From positions 18,300,712 to 18,364,711 of the forward strand of contig NC_066856.1 in assembly GCF_001640805.2 (NCBI RefSeq): 64,000 nt of DNA. Reading direction: 5' to 3'. The notes under the pieces were generated by a model, which was given only the letters and a program-made list of their open reading frames with translations, searched no databases and had not been told where the DNA came from. The translations under genes and the position numbers were made by a program. Shown here piece by piece: positions 62,213-64,000 of this stretch (positions are counted from its first letter, which is position 1; every line of letters starts with the position of its first letter). Origin of the DNA: Lates calcarifer. Its lineage: Eukaryota > Chordata > Actinopteri > Centropomidae.

Positions 62213-62220
62213 CTATTATA
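62213..62220 (-). promoter_or_regulatory. Possible TATA-like element upstream of mc4r
   Basis: TATAATAG on the minus strand, about 457 bp upstream of the mc4r ATG, with a CA-rich tract just upstream. If used, the 5' untranslated region would be about 430 nt. Isolated AT-rich octamers are common, so this is only a candidate. Confidence 0.22.
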
Positions 62221-62231
62221 CCAGGCACACA

Positions 62232-62272
62232 CATGTACTCACACAAACACACACACTCACACACACACACCC
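62232..62272 (+). repeat. Imperfect CA-rich microsatellite upstream of mc4r
   Basis: CA units with single interruptions, about 480-520 bp upstream of the mc4r start codon. Confidence 0.85.
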
Positions 62273-63898
62273 CTCTAGTCGTCCATCCTATCGGCTGGCT
62301 GACAAGGCGAGAGGAGGAGCAAAGTTTGGCTTGACGCACATGAATGAATGAACAGACTTTAAAATGAATGGATTTAAGAAATGTGCTGCGATTAATTAAA
62401 TCAATTACAGGATTTTAATGTGGTTTTACCTCTCACTTAATTCTAAAACATTAAATGTATGTATGAGACCAAACCACACACCCAACAGTGAATGCTTGAT
62501 TTAATTATTAGTCATGTATAATTCATATTTGACGCTCTATTTAAGTGTAATTGTGAGACACAGAATCAAGTCAAAGTGGCGTTTGTAGCTGTGTTTCTGG
62601 CCACAACAACAACATATTTAGCTTTGGTTTGGCCTCCACGTCCTCCTGAGAGAAAAATCTGGCTCTTTCGCAGCTAAATGCTCCGTTATATTCGTCAGTG
62701 TGTGACTTAACCTAAACTTTTTTGCCTGCTGTTGGAAACGACAACATGAGAGCAGTGAAACAAAAACGGTAGAGTTGTAAAACTGAAACACAAGGAAAGA
62801 CAGGAAAAGACAGTAGGTAGAGAGAGAGAGAGCTGGCTGATCATGACACATCTCACAGCTCCACATAGAGGTATTTCAAGGTTTTCCCTTTAGAACAACT
62901 TTATTTTGCTTGTGTGAGAGTGATCTGCCGAGTTTCAAGGTCTGCTCCTTTATAACTGATTCGTTCAGAGGTGAAGCTGCGCAGAGAAAGACTGCATTCT
63001 CATCACAAGCCCCGAAGTACATGTTTACATCTGTCACGTCAAGAACATTTAATGAATAGCTCTTTCTCTCTTTGTTCTAACGTTCGTGTGTGCACAGTCA
63101 ACTATGCAGTAAAAGAAAAACAAAATAATATGGAGACAGCACTGTGGCTGTGTTTCTAATGAATCTGCAGAATTACTGAGAGACATGCAGCAGTCAGAGT
63201 GATTCATAGATTCAATAAAAATATTATCCCCATTCATCACAACACTGACAACATCCAACATCACTCTGTTTTAGTTCCTTATTTGCTGTATTTACCTAGT
63301 ACTAACAACCAGTGTAACTGGACATTTTGATATTCAACATTTGCAATGACTCAATTTACTCAAATGCAAAGTAAATCCCTGCAGTGATCCCTGCAAGTTT
63401 CATCTACAGTGAGAAAAAGAAGTTAAACAACTTAAATTAATATTCCACAGCAGGTTCATTTTGGAGTCAGAGTTATATTACAGAGCAAGTACAGCTGGGA
63501 ACAGCTTTAGACACCCACCAGGAAGAGCTGTGTTTTGTTTTGTTTGGAGAAATTATTATTATTTTGTATCTTATATAATTGCAAAAACCTGTCATTTATT
63601 TCTCTGTCCAAAGCAGGACCAGCTTTTCTCCCAGAAGGTGCAGTGAAAGCAGCAGCATCAGTCCTCCATCTGTGCCTTCACAGGATGCGTTCAAGCGGAA
63701 AAATCAAGTGTAGGACATCACTATTTCGACACAGCGCACAGTTATGGGCAGCAGGAGATGCTCTACAGATAAGATGTCACAAATCGCTGCCGAAAATTAA
63801 ATAACTAATGCTTTTACAAGAATAAACATGTGGTTAAGGTTGAAAGAATCAGCACCAGCTATCAGTTTGAAACGGGAAACTACCCATACTCACTTCAG

Positions 63899-63912
63899 CC
63901 ACTAGAGGGCGC
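63899..63912 (+). promoter_or_regulatory. Candidate CTCF binding site
   Basis: CCACTAGAGGGCGC fits every position of the vertebrate CTCF core CCASYAGRKGGCRS. It is about 2.1 kb upstream of the mc4r start. Occupancy cannot be judged from sequence. Confidence 0.5.
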
Positions 63913-64000
63913 TGTCACTTGAACTTAAACCAGGAAATTAGATCACCTGTCAACCAGGAAATAAGATCACCTAAATTGAGGATTTTTCAAACTCCTCCTC

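Larger units (their letters stand above)
61757..64000. other. mc4r upstream flank
   Basis: No further gene. Contains the TATA-like element, CA-rich tract, a short GA run (62,819-62,832) and the CTCF-like motif near the end. Confidence 0.65.

Noticed and set aside
1..64000. CRISPR arrays, bacterial operons, phage or other prokaryotic systems
   Set aside because: The window is a vertebrate locus with spliced genes; no regularly spaced repeats or prokaryotic gene organisation were seen.

Overview
This window is vertebrate nuclear DNA, almost certainly from a ray-finned fish and probably a spiny-rayed (percomorph) teleost. Evidence: spliced genes with GT-AG introns, an intronless melanocortin receptor of teleost type, CA/GT microsatellites, decayed Tc1-like transposons and several dispersed repeats that I recognise from teleost genomes. 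The clade is an inference; the vertebrate assignment is not in doubt. Only two protein-coding genes can be supported, both on the minus strand.

Region 1 (about 1-30,200) is the 5' two thirds of drosha, the nuclear RNase III of the Microprocessor. A non-coding first exon lies under two CCAAT boxes near 30,160-30,195. Sixteen coding exons follow, at 29,041-28,185 down to 4,193-4,086. They encode about 872 residues: the proline-rich and RS/RE-rich N-terminus, the central platform/PAZ-like/connector region with its zinc ligands, and the first helix region of RNase IIIa. All exon junctions agree in phase. The rest of RNase IIIa, RNase IIIb and the dsRNA-binding domain lie beyond base 1. Coding exon 1 carries one apparent extra base in a six-G run, which breaks the frame after residue 50. 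A long CA tract (read on the transcript) starts 14 nt after the 5' splice site of exon 14.

Region 2 (about 30,200-60,770) has no recognisable gene. It holds teleost dispersed repeats, Tc1-like fragments, a perfect 20-bp hairpin and AT-rich stretches with homeodomain/POU-type motifs that may be regulatory. It ends in an internally deleted Tc1-like element with both terminal inverted repeats visible.

Region 3 (60,773-61,756) is mc4r, a single-exon 327-residue melanocortin-4 receptor. Its upstream flank runs to the window end, where a strong CTCF-like motif sits near 63,899.

The two genes are not functionally coupled. Drosha processes primary microRNAs in the nucleus and MC4R is a plasma-membrane GPCR for melanocortin peptides. 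Their adjacency is a matter of synteny. I found no evidence of a novel multi-gene system; the most unusual items are structural and regulatory, and are listed as findings.
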